Origin: Lentisphaeria bacterium
Lineage (GTDB): Bacteria; Verrucomicrobiota; Lentisphaeria; Victivallales; UBA1829
Direction: 5' to 3'
DNA length: 41,632 nucleotides
NCBI GenBank assembly: GCA_003526375.1
Contig: DPDG01000072.1
Location: forward strand, 1 to 41,632
A program made the translations under genes and the position numbers. Shown here piece by piece: positions 34,401 through 41,632 of the stretch (positions within the stretch are counted from its first letter, which is position 1; each line of letters starts with the position of its first letter). The notes beneath the pieces are model-generated. The model did not search any database. It was not told the DNA's origin and was given only the letters and a program-made list of their open reading frames with translations.

Positions 34401-35456
34401 TCAGATCTTTCCTGCATGTTTTTTCCTTTCCGTATGATTGATTCTGTTTGATTCCGTGGACTCGCTCCACACCAGATTGGCGCGGATATATTCAACCGGA
34501 CTCCGGTCCGGCAGATCATCGGAAGATAGAGGCAGATGTTTCATGATTTGAACGGCGAGCTCCTCCGCATTGTAGCTGAATCCTGAAAAGGCAGGGTCCG
34601 CCAGTTCGGCGAATACGGAAAGTTCGGCGCTGAACAGGGCAATGTCATGCGGAACCCGCAAATGTGCTTTTTTCAGCTGTTTCAACGCCTTGAACATCAT
34701 TTTCTCATTGGCGACGATCAACGCATCCGGTTTCAGATCAAGGAGTTCTGCAAAATGTTTGTCAAACGGCTCCGGTTTGACGAACCAGAATCCCTCCTCG
34801 AAAGGGACCCCGGCACCGGCATATGCCGCTTTGAATCCTTTTTCCGCTTTGAAGAAACTCGGATCACGGTAAGAGATTGTTCTGGCACAGCAGATGATCC
34901 GCTTTCTCCCGCGTGCGATCAGCCCTTTTGCCGCATGGAAATAATTCGCGTTATGATCCGATGCGACAACCGGAAAACGGGTCGGGCAAAGCGGTTCTTC
35001 CAGAAAGACCACATTCCGGAACGGTTCAAACATGGCGGGGATCTCCGCCCCAAAATCCGGATAATTATGAGTTGCGCAGACGACATAGCCGATCTGATTT
35101 CCGAGAAAATCGTTGACATACTGCCGGATTGAGTTCAGGTCGTTATGCACAATCCCGATTTGCAGGCGCCAGCCTTTGGCATTGGCAAGGCGTTCCAGTT
35201 CCCGGAGGACATCGCGGTAGAAGATCGGGGATTCGCTGTCGATCAGCATACCGATGACATTGTTCTTCCGGCTGGCGAGCTGACGTGCCGCCAGATTCGG
35301 ATGGTATCCCAGTCTGCGTGCTGCTTCCTGCACCCTGTGCCGTGTCGCAGGGCTGGCATGATCCAGTCTTTTGCCGCTGATGATGTTGGAAGCCGTAATC
35401 ATGCTGACTCCCGCCTCCTGTGCGACCTCTTTCAATGTGACCCGTTTTGCTATCAT
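34401..35456 (-). CDS. LacI-family transcriptional regulator
   Basis: A 351-residue protein: helix-turn-helix VTLKEVAQEAGVSMITASNI, hinge HPNLAARQLASRKNNVIGML, and the sugar-binding core (PLCPTRFPVVASDHNANYFH, KRIICCARTISYRDPSFFKA, PHDIALFSAELSVFAELADP). It heads the operon LacI, pseudopilin, GH123-like, GH78-like and most likely controls it. A consensus promoter lies upstream. The effector would be a mono- or oligosaccharide of the target glycan. Confidence 0.9.
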   Translation of the reverse strand: MIAKRVTLKEVAQEAGVSMITASNIISGKRLDHASPATRHRVQEAARRLGYHPNLAARQLASRKNNVIGMLIDSESPIFYRDVLRELERLANAKGWRLQIGIVHNDLNSIRQYVNDFLGNQIGYVVCATHNYPDFGAEIPAMFEPFRNVVFLEEPLCPTRFPVVASDHNANYFHAAKGLIARGRKRIICCARTISYRDPSFFKAEKGFKAAYAGAGVPFEEGFWFVKPEPFDKHFAELLDLKPDALIVANEKMMFKALKQLKKAHLRVPHDIALFSAELSVFAELADPAFSGFSYNAEELAVQIMKHLPLSSDDLPDRSPVEYIRANLVWSESTESNRINHTERKKHAGKI

Positions 35457-35504
35457 CCGGTACAGCCTGTCTGTTTTTTATCTGTTTGTTTAACGCTATA
35501 CATA

Positions 35505-35533
35505 ATTATATGTCAAAATCCTGTTTTTGTCAA
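35505..35533 (-). promoter_or_regulatory. Consensus sigma-70 promoter of the LacI-pseudopilin-hydrolase operon
   Basis: On the minus strand TTGACA (35528-35533) and TATAAT (35505-35510) are separated by exactly 17 bp, a perfect consensus pair. A second TTGACA overlaps the spacer (35510-35515 region). Transcription would begin near 35498, leaving a leader of about 40 bases. No clear palindromic LacI operator was recognised beside it. Confidence 0.75.
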
Positions 35534-35734
35534 TAGGGCAAATGAAAAAAAACGGAAAATTTATTTGAAATAAAGATTTGAATGATGTCTTACTTCCAGC
35601 TTTGGGCAGTATGGTCTGATGGTACAGTGAAAAATAAAAATACCATAGCAGGGACCTTTGGCTCTGCTTCAATCCAGTGGAATACGCCGGCTGGCAAAGG
35701 CAGAATTTCCCGAAGTCGTTTTACGGGCGGCTGT
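35534..35734. other. Intergenic stretch without recognised gene
   Basis: About 200 bases between the promoter of the LacI operon and the end of the ArsR gene. A plus-strand frame starting at 35582 (MMSYFQLWAVWSDGTVKNKN) runs into the antisense of the ArsR and reductase genes; its first 50 codons are not explained but show no ribosome binding site. Confidence 0.3.
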
Positions 35735-36037
35735 TCAGGGGAGTGGCTGTGCGGAACGGTTCCTCATGCAGTTGAGGATCGTCAGGCAATGTGTTTCGCT
35801 GATCTTGTAGAAAATCCGGCGTCCGGAGCGGCGGCGGGAGATCAGCCCGCCCCGGCGCAGAAGATTCAGATCCTGCGAAACCGCCCCCTGCCGTCCGGCG
35901 ACGCCCTCTACAATCTCCGATACGGCGGACTCGCCGCGCAGGTCCAGAAATTCAATGATGCGGAGCCGCTGGACGTTTCCCAGCAGTTTCAGCACCTCGC
36001 TCATCTGTGCAACATAATTTACCGGCAGAGTTTCCAT
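35735..36037 (-). CDS. ArsR-family regulator
   Basis: A 100-residue winged-helix protein: MSEVLKLLGNVQRLRIIEFL, then VSEIVEGVAGRQGAVSQDLN (recognition helix) and LLRRGGLISRRRSGRRIFYK (wing). One Cys near the C-terminus (HCLTILNCMRN gives two) could respond to persulfide or metal, as in SqrR/BigR-type members, but the positions of those sensing cysteines are different. It lies 45 bases after the reductase-rhodanese fusion on the same strand and probably regulates it; an AT-rich palindrome overlaps that gene's promoter. Confidence 0.85.
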   Translation of the reverse strand: METLPVNYVAQMSEVLKLLGNVQRLRIIEFLDLRGESAVSEIVEGVAGRQGAVSQDLNLLRRGGLISRRRSGRRIFYKISETHCLTILNCMRNRSAQPLP

Positions 36038-36045
36038 ATGCTTTT

Positions 36046-36073
36046 GCCGGAGCCCGGATATCCCGGCTCCGGC
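36046..36073 (-). repeat. Perfect 9-bp inverted repeat between reductase and ArsR genes
   Basis: GCCGGAGCC (36046-36054) and GGCTCCGGC (36065-36073) form a strong GC stem with a 10-base loop. There is no T tract on either side, so it is probably a processing or attenuation hairpin that changes the ratio of the two proteins. Confidence 0.6.
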
Positions 36074-36082
36074 GTTTCCTTT

Positions 36083-38494
36083 TCAGATAAAGAGAGTCCT
36101 GCCGTTCTGCTTTGCAAGCTCGACGAAGCTGGCGACTCCCGCAACTTCATCGACTTCGACGAGTTCTTCACGGGAAATGCCCATAACGTTCATCGCCATC
36201 TCGCACGCAATGAATTTCACGCCCAGCGCCTTCGCCTGTTTCAGCAGGTCGGGAAGCGTCGCGACGTTCTGCTGCGCCATGACATGTTTCATCATTCCGG
36301 TTCCGAGCCCGCCCATGTTCATCTTGGAAAGTTTGAGCCGGGACGCGCCTTTCGGAAGCATCCAGCCGAACATTTTCGAGAGCGCGTTTTTCCGGACCGG
36401 GGGCGCCGGATTCCTCCGCAGGACACTCAGTCCCCAGAAGGTGAAGAAGATTCCGACTTTCATTCCGGAAGCCGCCATGCCGCATGCAATGATGAGCGCC
36501 GCCATCGCCTTGTCCAGATCGTTGCTGAACAATACGATTGCGCCGGTCTGTTCCGCGGGAGCCGCAGGCAGCGCATGAGACTCCGCGCCCGGAATCCTGC
36601 GACGGATGATGGCGGAGAGATAATCCGTTTTCATCTCCTGGCTGACCAGCTCGTTGCCGCTGGATTTGATCCAGTTCATCAGATCGACGTCGAAAGACTG
36701 CGGGGCAAGGAGCTCCAGGCTTTCTCCCGTGTTCAGATTGTCCATTTCCTGTTTCAGGCGGACAACCGGTCCGGGGCAGGCGAGGGCGCGGACATCAAGC
36801 TGCTTTTTACAGACTGCGAGCACCGGTCTGCCTGTCTCTTTCTTTACCGGATCAGGCGGAGTTGCCTGAAGCGGCTGGAACATCTTCCATGTCAGGTATC
36901 CGCCGGAAAGATTGACAGCGTCGAAGCTGTGCTGGGCAAGGATCCGCTCCGCCACATATCCGCGAAGCCCGGACTGGCAGAAGATATAGATCATGCGTCC
37001 GCGCGGCAGTTCCGCCAGACGTTTCCGCAGGTCGCCGAGAGGGATGTTGCGCGCGCCAGGGAGAGAGCCAAGCTCAAATTCGGCTTTCTCCCTTACGTCA
37101 AGCAGGAAACAGCCGTCCGGCAGAGAGTCGAAATGGGCGAGCCGGGTCAGTCCGCCGATGACATTCTCCCCGATCATTCCGGCAAGATTCACCGGATCCT
37201 TTGCCGAGGCATACGGAGGCGCGTAGGCAAGTTCCAGTTCCGCAAGCTCCTGAATCTTTTTACCGTTCCAGACCGCGCTTGAAATCACGTCGATCCGTTT
37301 ATCCACACCCTTTGCGCCGACAATCTGTGCGCCGAACAGTTTGCCGTCATGCCCGAAGATGACTTTCATGTGGAGCTGTGCCCCGCCCGGATAGTATGAC
37401 GCATTGGAATTCGGATGAAGATAGATTTTATGGTAAGGCACATCCATTGATGCCAGCCGCCGTTCAGAGTAACCGGTCATTCCGGCGGTCAGGCGACCGA
37501 CTTTGATGACCGACGTGCCGATCGTGCCTTTGTATTGGCTGTGCCTGCCGGTGATGTTGTCCGCAGCCATGCGGCCCTGGCGGTTCGCCGGACCCGCAAG
37601 GGCAATGGCTGTCCTGCCGCCGAAAATCGGATCCGTGACCTCAATCACATCGCCGACGGCATAGATGTCGGGATCGCTGGTGCGGAGCTCCTGATCCGTG
37701 ACGATATGTCCCCTTGTGCCGAGTTCCAGTCCGGCGGTTTTCGCCAGTTCCGAGTTCGGCTTGACGCCGATGCTCAGGACAGCCGTATCCGCCGGCAATT
37801 CCCGCCCGTTGCTGAGAATGGCGGAGAACCCTTTGCCTTCCGGCTGGAACGAGGTTACTTCCGTATCCATTTCCACCCGTATTCCCTGTCTGCGGAGTTC
37901 CGTCACCAGCAGGGAACTCATCTCGTAATCCAGCGTCGGCAGAAGCTGACGGCCGCGCTGAATCAGTGTGACTTCCAGTTTGCGTTCATTGAGATTCTCC
38001 GCAAGTTCAAGCCCGACGAATCCGCCGCCGATCACGAGTACTTTCTCTGCGCCGTTTCTGATATGCGCTTCCAGTTTGTCCATATCGGCAAGAGTCCAGA
38101 GATGAAATACCCCCGGATGATCCGCGCCGGGAATGGAGACCGGCGCCGGAGAGGAGCCGGTGGAAAGGATCAGTTTGTCATAAGTTTCACTGACCTCACT
38201 GCCGGAGACAAGGTCACGCAGGATGATTTTCTTATTGACCCGGTCGATGGATACCGCTTCGCAGCGGGTGCGGACATCCACGCGGAAGCGTGCATTGAAT
38301 TTTTCCGGAGTCATGACGAGCAGATCATTCCGGTCCGGGATGACGTTTCCCAGATGGTAAGGCAACCCGCAGTTTGCGTAAGAGATGGACTCCCCGCGTT
38401 CCACAAGAATGATTTCCGCCTGTTCGTCCAGCCTGCGCAGACGCGCCGCCGCGCTTGCTCCCCCTGCGACTCCGCCGATGATGATTACTTTCAT
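36083..38494 (-). CDS. CoA-disulfide reductase fused to rhodanese, TusA and DsrE2 domains
   Basis: An 803-residue sulfur-handling fusion. Residues 1-450: FAD/NAD(P)-linked reductase (MKVIIIGGVAGGASAAARLR; active-site SYANCGLPYHLG with C42; KVLVIGGGFVGLELAENLN for NAD(P)H; IYAVGDVIEVTDP). Then rhodanese (CFLLDVREKAEFELGSLPGA, catalytic loop IFCQSGLRGY), TusA-like (QLDVRALACPGPVVRLKQEM with the CPGP motif) and DsrE2-like (GAIVLFSNDLDKAMAALIIA, FFTFWGLSVLRR). Such proteins reduce polysulfide or CoA-persulfide and pass sulfane sulfur along the domains. ATG 38494 with AGGGGG upstream is preferred to TTG 38500. The ArsR gene follows. Likely induced by reactive sulfur species. Confidence 0.9.
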   Translation of the reverse strand: MKVIIIGGVAGGASAAARLRRLDEQAEIILVERGESISYANCGLPYHLGNVIPDRNDLLVMTPEKFNARFRVDVRTRCEAVSIDRVNKKIILRDLVSGSEVSETYDKLILSTGSSPAPVSIPGADHPGVFHLWTLADMDKLEAHIRNGAEKVLVIGGGFVGLELAENLNERKLEVTLIQRGRQLLPTLDYEMSSLLVTELRRQGIRVEMDTEVTSFQPEGKGFSAILSNGRELPADTAVLSIGVKPNSELAKTAGLELGTRGHIVTDQELRTSDPDIYAVGDVIEVTDPIFGGRTAIALAGPANRQGRMAADNITGRHSQYKGTIGTSVIKVGRLTAGMTGYSERRLASMDVPYHKIYLHPNSNASYYPGGAQLHMKVIFGHDGKLFGAQIVGAKGVDKRIDVISSAVWNGKKIQELAELELAYAPPYASAKDPVNLAGMIGENVIGGLTRLAHFDSLPDGCFLLDVREKAEFELGSLPGARNIPLGDLRKRLAELPRGRMIYIFCQSGLRGYVAERILAQHSFDAVNLSGGYLTWKMFQPLQATPPDPVKKETGRPVLAVCKKQLDVRALACPGPVVRLKQEMDNLNTGESLELLAPQSFDVDLMNWIKSSGNELVSQEMKTDYLSAIIRRRIPGAESHALPAAPAEQTGAIVLFSNDLDKAMAALIIACGMAASGMKVGIFFTFWGLSVLRRNPAPPVRKNALSKMFGWMLPKGASRLKLSKMNMGGLGTGMMKHVMAQQNVATLPDLLKQAKALGVKFIACEMAMNVMGISREELVEVDEVAGVASFVELAKQNGRTLFI

Positions 38495-38521
38495 AAGCAA
38501 TAACCCCCTATTTTCAGTTCA

Positions 38522-38556
38522 ATATATTAATATATCATGATTTATTGATATGTCAA
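38522..38556 (-). promoter_or_regulatory. Promoter of the reductase gene with overlapping ArsR-type palindrome
   Basis: On the minus strand TTGACA (38551-38556) and TATATT (38529-38534) are 16 bp apart. The perfect palindrome ATATATTAATATAT (38522-38535) covers the -10 box, a typical site for an ArsR repressor. This fits negative control of the reductase and ArsR genes by the ArsR protein. Confidence 0.65.
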
Positions 38557-38774
38557 GCCGCATTTTGAAATCTCTGCGGGCACATTTGAAAGGGAGAATA
38601 AAATCCGTGCCCTGTTTTTCCGGGAGCTTTTCTTTTGTTTCTTTGGTTCAGGGTATCTTTTCTGCAATCCGGGCGGTAAAAAACGGAACGGCTCTTGAAA
38701 AACAGCGGAAAACAGACGATATTACGGCGTTTGAAATTTCATTTGCAACAGATGTTTCCGCCGGAGGTTTTTTT
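38557..38774 (+). other. Leader region of the second kinase gene
   Basis: About 220 bases between the divergent promoters and the kinase start. The reading frame is open through it, but the residues (AHLKGRIKSVPCFSGSFSFV) do not resemble the kinase N-terminus, and GGAGG (38763-38767) marks ATG 38775 as the real start. No obvious -10/-35 pair was settled on. Confidence 0.4.
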
Positions 38775-41000
38775 ATGCGGTTCAGGTGTCCTTTCTGTTT
38801 TTATGCGATTAATGCGGATGAGTCGGCGCGCGGTTACAGTATGACATGTCCGAGCTGTGCCAAGACCGTGATGGTGCCTGTCGGCAGGTTCGAGGACGGA
38901 TGCATTATCGGCGATTTCCTGATCAAATCCAAGATCGGAGAGGGTTCCATCGGCGCGGTCTATCTGGCGACCCAGCTTTCTCTGGAGCGGCAGGTTGCGC
39001 TCAAGATTCTTTCACCGGAATACAGTACGCATAAGGGAATCAACGACTTTTTGAACGAAGCACGCGCCGCCGCAAAACTCAGCCATATCAACCTGGTGCA
39101 ATCCTTCGCGATCGGCGAGGAAGACAATATCTGCTATATGGCAATGACTTACATTACCGGGGAAACCGTCCGGAAGAGGATTCTTCGCGAAGGCAGGATT
39201 CCGGTTGATGAGTCGCTCCATATCATTCAGCAGGTCGCCGAGGCGCTCTATTACGCGTGGGAGGAGAGCCGTCTGATTCACCGCGATGTGAAGCCCGACA
39301 ATATCATGATTACCGAAAACGGCATTGTCAAACTGACCGATCTCGGACTTGCCATGCAGACCAGTGAATGGAGCAAGGACATGGAGATTTCCGGAAGCCC
39401 CTCCTACATGAGTCCCGAACAGTTCTCCGGCGAGCCGCTGGATACCCGCAGCGACATCTATTCACTCGGCGTCACGCTTTACCAGATGATCTCCGGCAAA
39501 CTTCCGTTCGATGCGGAAACGGTCCGCAGTGTGGCGCACCAGCACTTCGAGGAAGATGCCGTTCCGCTGAACAAAGTGGATACCGCCGTTCCTGTTCCCG
39601 TTGCGCGTCTCGTCAGAAAGATGATGGCGAAAAAGCCTGCCGACCGTTACCGCGATATGGAGGATCTGCTGAATGAAATCTGGACGATCCGCCAGAAAAC
39701 CGCGCCCGACCGTTCCCTCGTGCCGGAGATTCACACAATCTCTCTGAAGCGCCTGGACTATGAAATGCAGCACGAATCTTCCGAAGCCAAAAAAAATGTG
39801 CTCAAACTGGAGGATGAAATCAGGGAACGCCGGAAATATCTGCGGATTCTTCTGGCGCTGATCCCTGTGGCGCTGATTCTCGGAATCATTGTGACTCTTT
39901 ACTGGTATGGCAATACTCCGATCAATACATCCGTCGAGACGCGCATTGCACAGAAGACCGCCTATTTCAAACGGTTTGCAAATGACGGAAGTCTGCCTTT
40001 GAAAGTCATTCAGGAGGAGGGGGAAAAGATTCTCGCCGAGTTCGGAAAACCGCGCAGCCGCACCCAGCGGTTCATGCTTGACAATATCCGCGCGATCATG
40101 ACCGAAGCCGCATACAGGCGTTCCCAGCTCGAAAACAGGAATCTGCTCAATTCCCTCCGGAATGCACGCCGTGACAACGCCGCGCTCAAAGCCGAGGCGG
40201 AGTCTTTGACCGTCCGTATGAAAGAAGCCGAAAACAAAGCGATTTCCGCCGAGGAGACCGCCCGGACCAGAAAGCTTTATGAGGAGAATCTGAAGAAACT
40301 CAATGCTCTCAATGCCACAATCAAATCTCTGGAGACGGAGCGGAATGCCCTGCAGGAGCGTGTGTCTTCCCTGGAATTGACTCTTGAGGAGAACTGGCGC
40401 GACATGATTCGGGCGGAGATCATGAAGCTTCGCCCTCAATTGCGTTTACGCGAGATCAGCGCGCTTCTTGCCGTGGAATCCGTTCAGTATCCCCGTCGCA
40501 CCGGATGGCTGAATGAACGGGAACAGGAAAATCTGTTCCTCGGACGCATCTTGCTGGATATCGCTGAAAGTGGTACGAAATACTCTGCAAAGGAGTTGCC
40601 GGGACTTGGCAAAATCATTATGATTTCCAGCGGCTTTATTGATTATCAGGACCGGGACGGGCGGGTACGGCAGATGAAATGGAATGCGCTCCCTACTGAT
40701 ATCGCATGGCAGATCCTCTCGGACAATCCTCTGTTTACCGGGAAAGAGCGTGAAGTGCGCGCCGGTCTGGAGCTGTTGAAAGGCAATCTGGGAATGGCGC
40801 AGATGGCGAATCCGACGGATTTGGAAGTCAATGCCATGATTCGGATTTATTTGCAGAATACCGTCAGGGCAATGAAGTATATGGTGCCTGACAGCCGGAA
40901 TGGAGCAAAAGAACTTTATGATACTGCTTTGAAAGTCTTGAATGGCGGTCTCGAATTTGAAAATATGAAGAACAATCTTTCCGCCATCCTCTCCCTCTAG
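38775..41000 (+). CDS. Ser/Thr protein kinase with N-terminal zinc ribbon and C-terminal coiled coil
   Basis: A 741-residue membrane kinase. Residues 5-28 hold two CxxC pairs (C5-C8, C25-C28) of a small zinc ribbon. The kinase domain follows from about 40: IGEGSIGAVYLATQLSLERQ, VALKIL, LIHRDVKPDNIMI, LTDLGLAMQ (DLG instead of DFG) and SGSPSYMSPEQFSG. One transmembrane helix is at about 357-379 (LLALIPVALILGIIVTLYWY). After it come a long heptad-rich segment (about 450-545: ENRNLLNSLRNARRDNAALK, ETERNALQERVSSLELTLEE), probably a coiled coil, and a C-terminal domain of about 180 residues I do not recognise. The ATG at 38775 has GGAGG seven bases upstream. The stop TAG overlaps the first repeat by a base. 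Confidence 0.85.
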   Translation: MRFRCPFCFYAINADESARGYSMTCPSCAKTVMVPVGRFEDGCIIGDFLIKSKIGEGSIGAVYLATQLSLERQVALKILSPEYSTHKGINDFLNEARAAAKLSHINLVQSFAIGEEDNICYMAMTYITGETVRKRILREGRIPVDESLHIIQQVAEALYYAWEESRLIHRDVKPDNIMITENGIVKLTDLGLAMQTSEWSKDMEISGSPSYMSPEQFSGEPLDTRSDIYSLGVTLYQMISGKLPFDAETVRSVAHQHFEEDAVPLNKVDTAVPVPVARLVRKMMAKKPADRYRDMEDLLNEIWTIRQKTAPDRSLVPEIHTISLKRLDYEMQHESSEAKKNVLKLEDEIRERRKYLRILLALIPVALILGIIVTLYWYGNTPINTSVETRIAQKTAYFKRFANDGSLPLKVIQEEGEKILAEFGKPRSRTQRFMLDNIRAIMTEAAYRRSQLENRNLLNSLRNARRDNAALKAEAESLTVRMKEAENKAISAEETARTRKLYEENLKKLNALNATIKSLETERNALQERVSSLELTLEENWRDMIRAEIMKLRPQLRLREISALLAVESVQYPRRTGWLNEREQENLFLGRILLDIAESGTKYSAKELPGLGKIIMISSGFIDYQDRDGRVRQMKWNALPTDIAWQILSDNPLFTGKEREVRAGLELLKGNLGMAQMANPTDLEVNAMIRIYLQNTVRAMKYMVPDSRNGAKELYDTALKVLNGGLEFENMKNNLSAILSL

Positions 41001-41041
41001 GCAGGTCTTTCGACCTGCACCCTACCCGGATGCTTACGCAT
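41000..41041 (+). repeat. REP-like hairpin repeat, copy 1
   Basis: Two stems: GCAGGTC/GACCTGC (41001-41007, 41012-41018, loop TTTC) and ATGC/GCAT (41030-41033, 41038-41041, loop TTAC), joined by ACCCTACCCGG. It begins at the last base of the kinase stop codon and can serve as its terminator-like 3' end. Confidence 0.75.
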
Positions 41042-41105
41042 CCTGGTTTGTCCAGTGCTCCGCCGCAGTCCTGCGCGTGATCTTTGATTCATTGCCGGTC
41101 TTTAA
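41042..41105. other. Spacer between the two hairpin repeats
   Basis: A 64-bp unique sequence between the repeat copies; no gene or signal recognised. Confidence 0.4.
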
Positions 41106-41632
41106 GGCAGGTCTTTCGACCTGCACCCTACTCGGATGTTTACGCATGGTCTCCGAATTATTTGATAGGGATTGTTTGCAAACGTCATCCATGTAAGTGC
41201 ATAATACTCATACGGAATTTTCTTTTCCGATATGGATTGCTCCATGCCAGTTCCTAACAATTCATCGTATTTACACTCAAATCTAATACCAAACTTCTCG
41301 TCTTGCTTTTTTAATGTACCATACACCTCTCCATAGAAGTAATCAGCATTTTTGCTTTTACGATCAAGCTCCAGTTCCACAAGGTCTTAATACTGGGGTT
41401 GGCTTCAAACGCTTCAACCATTTGGGTATTGAACAAATCACGCAACACGGATTTATCTGCAAGCCGATACTGTTGGTTTAGTAGCGTCTTTATTGCATCT
41501 AAAATGGTACTTTTTCCAGCTTCGTTCTCGCCAACAAGAATATTCATATGTTCGTTAAATTTTACATCAAGGTGCTGAAACTTTTTGAACCCCTCAATAT
41601 GTAGAGCTTTAGAACTTATCCCTAAATAACAA
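41102..41632 (-). pseudogene. OLD-type/RecF-like ATPase, 5' part only, frameshifted
   Basis: Reading leftward from the window end, a frame contains ALHIEGFKKFQHLDVKFNEH, MNILVGENEAGKSTILDAIK (Walker A GENEAGKST) and LNQQYRLADKSVLRDLFNTQ, characteristic of OLD-family nuclease ATPases or SMC-like proteins involved in phage defence or DNA repair. Near 41380-41390 the frame shifts to VELELDRKSKNADYFYGEVY and continues to NPYQIIRR, whose last codon (41148-41150) touches the second hairpin repeat. After this the frame reads only repeat sequence. About 160 codons remain of an expected 500-700. The start lies beyond or at the window edge. Confidence 0.7.
41106..41147 (+). repeat. REP-like hairpin repeat, copy 2
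   Basis: Same unit as copy 1 with two substitutions (CTACTCGG for CTACCCGG, ATGT for ATGC in the second stem); first stem GCAGGTC/GACCTGC (41107-41113, 41118-41124) is perfect. It abuts the broken end of the ATPase gene at 41148. Confidence 0.75.

Noticed and set aside
36046..36073. Rho-independent terminator
   Set aside because: The stem is strong but neither strand has a T tract after it.
35582..37282. 566-codon open frame on the plus strand
   Set aside because: Mostly antisense to the ArsR and reductase-rhodanese genes, both of which have clear domains. Only the first 50 codons lie in free sequence, and there is no ribosome binding site.
37535..38503. 322-codon plus-strand frame
   Set aside because: Antisense of the reductase domain of the sulfur fusion protein, without start signals.
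41000..41147. CRISPR array
   Set aside because: Only two repeat copies, each with internal hairpins, a single 64-bp spacer, and no cas genes nearby.
1..41632. tRNA or rRNA genes
   Set aside because: No cloverleaf with a TTCGA-type arm and CCA-compatible acceptor and no rRNA-like stretch was recognised by eye; a tRNAscan or Infernal run would be decisive.

Overview
The window looks like a chromosomal segment of a Lentisphaerae (Victivallis-like, PVC superphylum) bacterium. The clues are pseudopilin-type proteins with an FTLIELL leader (one with the H-X9-DG motif), many secreted and cytoplasmic glycoside-hydrolase-like enzymes paired with GntR or LacI regulators, and Hanks-type kinases with transmembrane segments. 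The taxonomic call is inference from gene content; no rRNA gene or other phylogenetic marker is present.

Layout. (1) 1-4.2 kb: the tail of an IS982 transposase, a dead copy of a GntR promoter plus N-terminus, a GH20-like TIM-barrel protein, and an intact GntR regulator whose C-terminal half resembles a sugar-binding lipoprotein of ABC transporters. (2) 4.2-5.9 kb: a 617-nt group II intron without reverse transcriptase, sitting just after an ATG with a good ribosome binding site, followed by a pseudopilin gene whose leader is partly duplicated. (3) 6.3-14.2 kb: a compact plus-strand operon of secreted glycan-binding or glycan-degrading proteins, a GH20-type hexosaminidase and a sodium:solute symporter. 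(4) 14.2-15.6 kb: an IS110-family element with a frameshifted transposase and a structured left end that may encode its bridge RNA. (5) 15.6-22.6 kb: a sugar-nucleotide-type epimerase, a second TIM-barrel hydrolase-like protein, a PIG-L deacetylase, a GH2 fragment cut off next to an IS5-type element, and a GH42-like protein. (6) 22.7-23.9 kb, minus strand: a LacI regulator followed by a 27-codon stub of a pseudopilin gene. (7) 24.1-29.2 kb, higher GC: glucose-6-phosphate isomerase, a lysine 2,3-aminomutase-type radical SAM enzyme, and a kinase with an extracellular Cache sensor. (8) 29.2-35.5 kb, minus strand: LacI, pseudopilin, secreted GH123-like protein with CBM9, and GH78-like rhodanosidase-type enzyme as one operon behind a consensus promoter. 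(9) 35.7-38.5 kb, minus strand: a CoA-disulfide-reductase/rhodanese/TusA/DsrE2 fusion with an ArsR regulator. (10) 38.8-41.0 kb: a second kinase with an N-terminal zinc ribbon. (11) 41.0-41.6 kb: two REP-like hairpin repeats, the second abutting the broken end of an OLD-type ATPase gene.

How it fits together. The GH20, PIG-L deacetylase, GH42-like, GH2 remnant, GH123-like and GH78-like genes together suggest use of host or plant glycans containing amino sugars, with monomers entering through the symporter and flowing to glycolysis. The arrangement sugar regulator, then pseudopilin, then hydrolases recurs: intact at 35.5-29.2 kb, truncated at 23.8-22.7 kb, and in a rearranged form behind the GntR at 2.8-6 kb. 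The first 23 kb carry three IS remnants, a group II intron and several broken genes, and look like an actively rearranging accessory region.

The most interesting items are the ORF-less group II intron wired into the 5' leader of the pseudopilin gene, the GntR/solute-binding fusion with its duplicated palindromic operator, and the repeated regulator-pseudopilin-hydrolase module.
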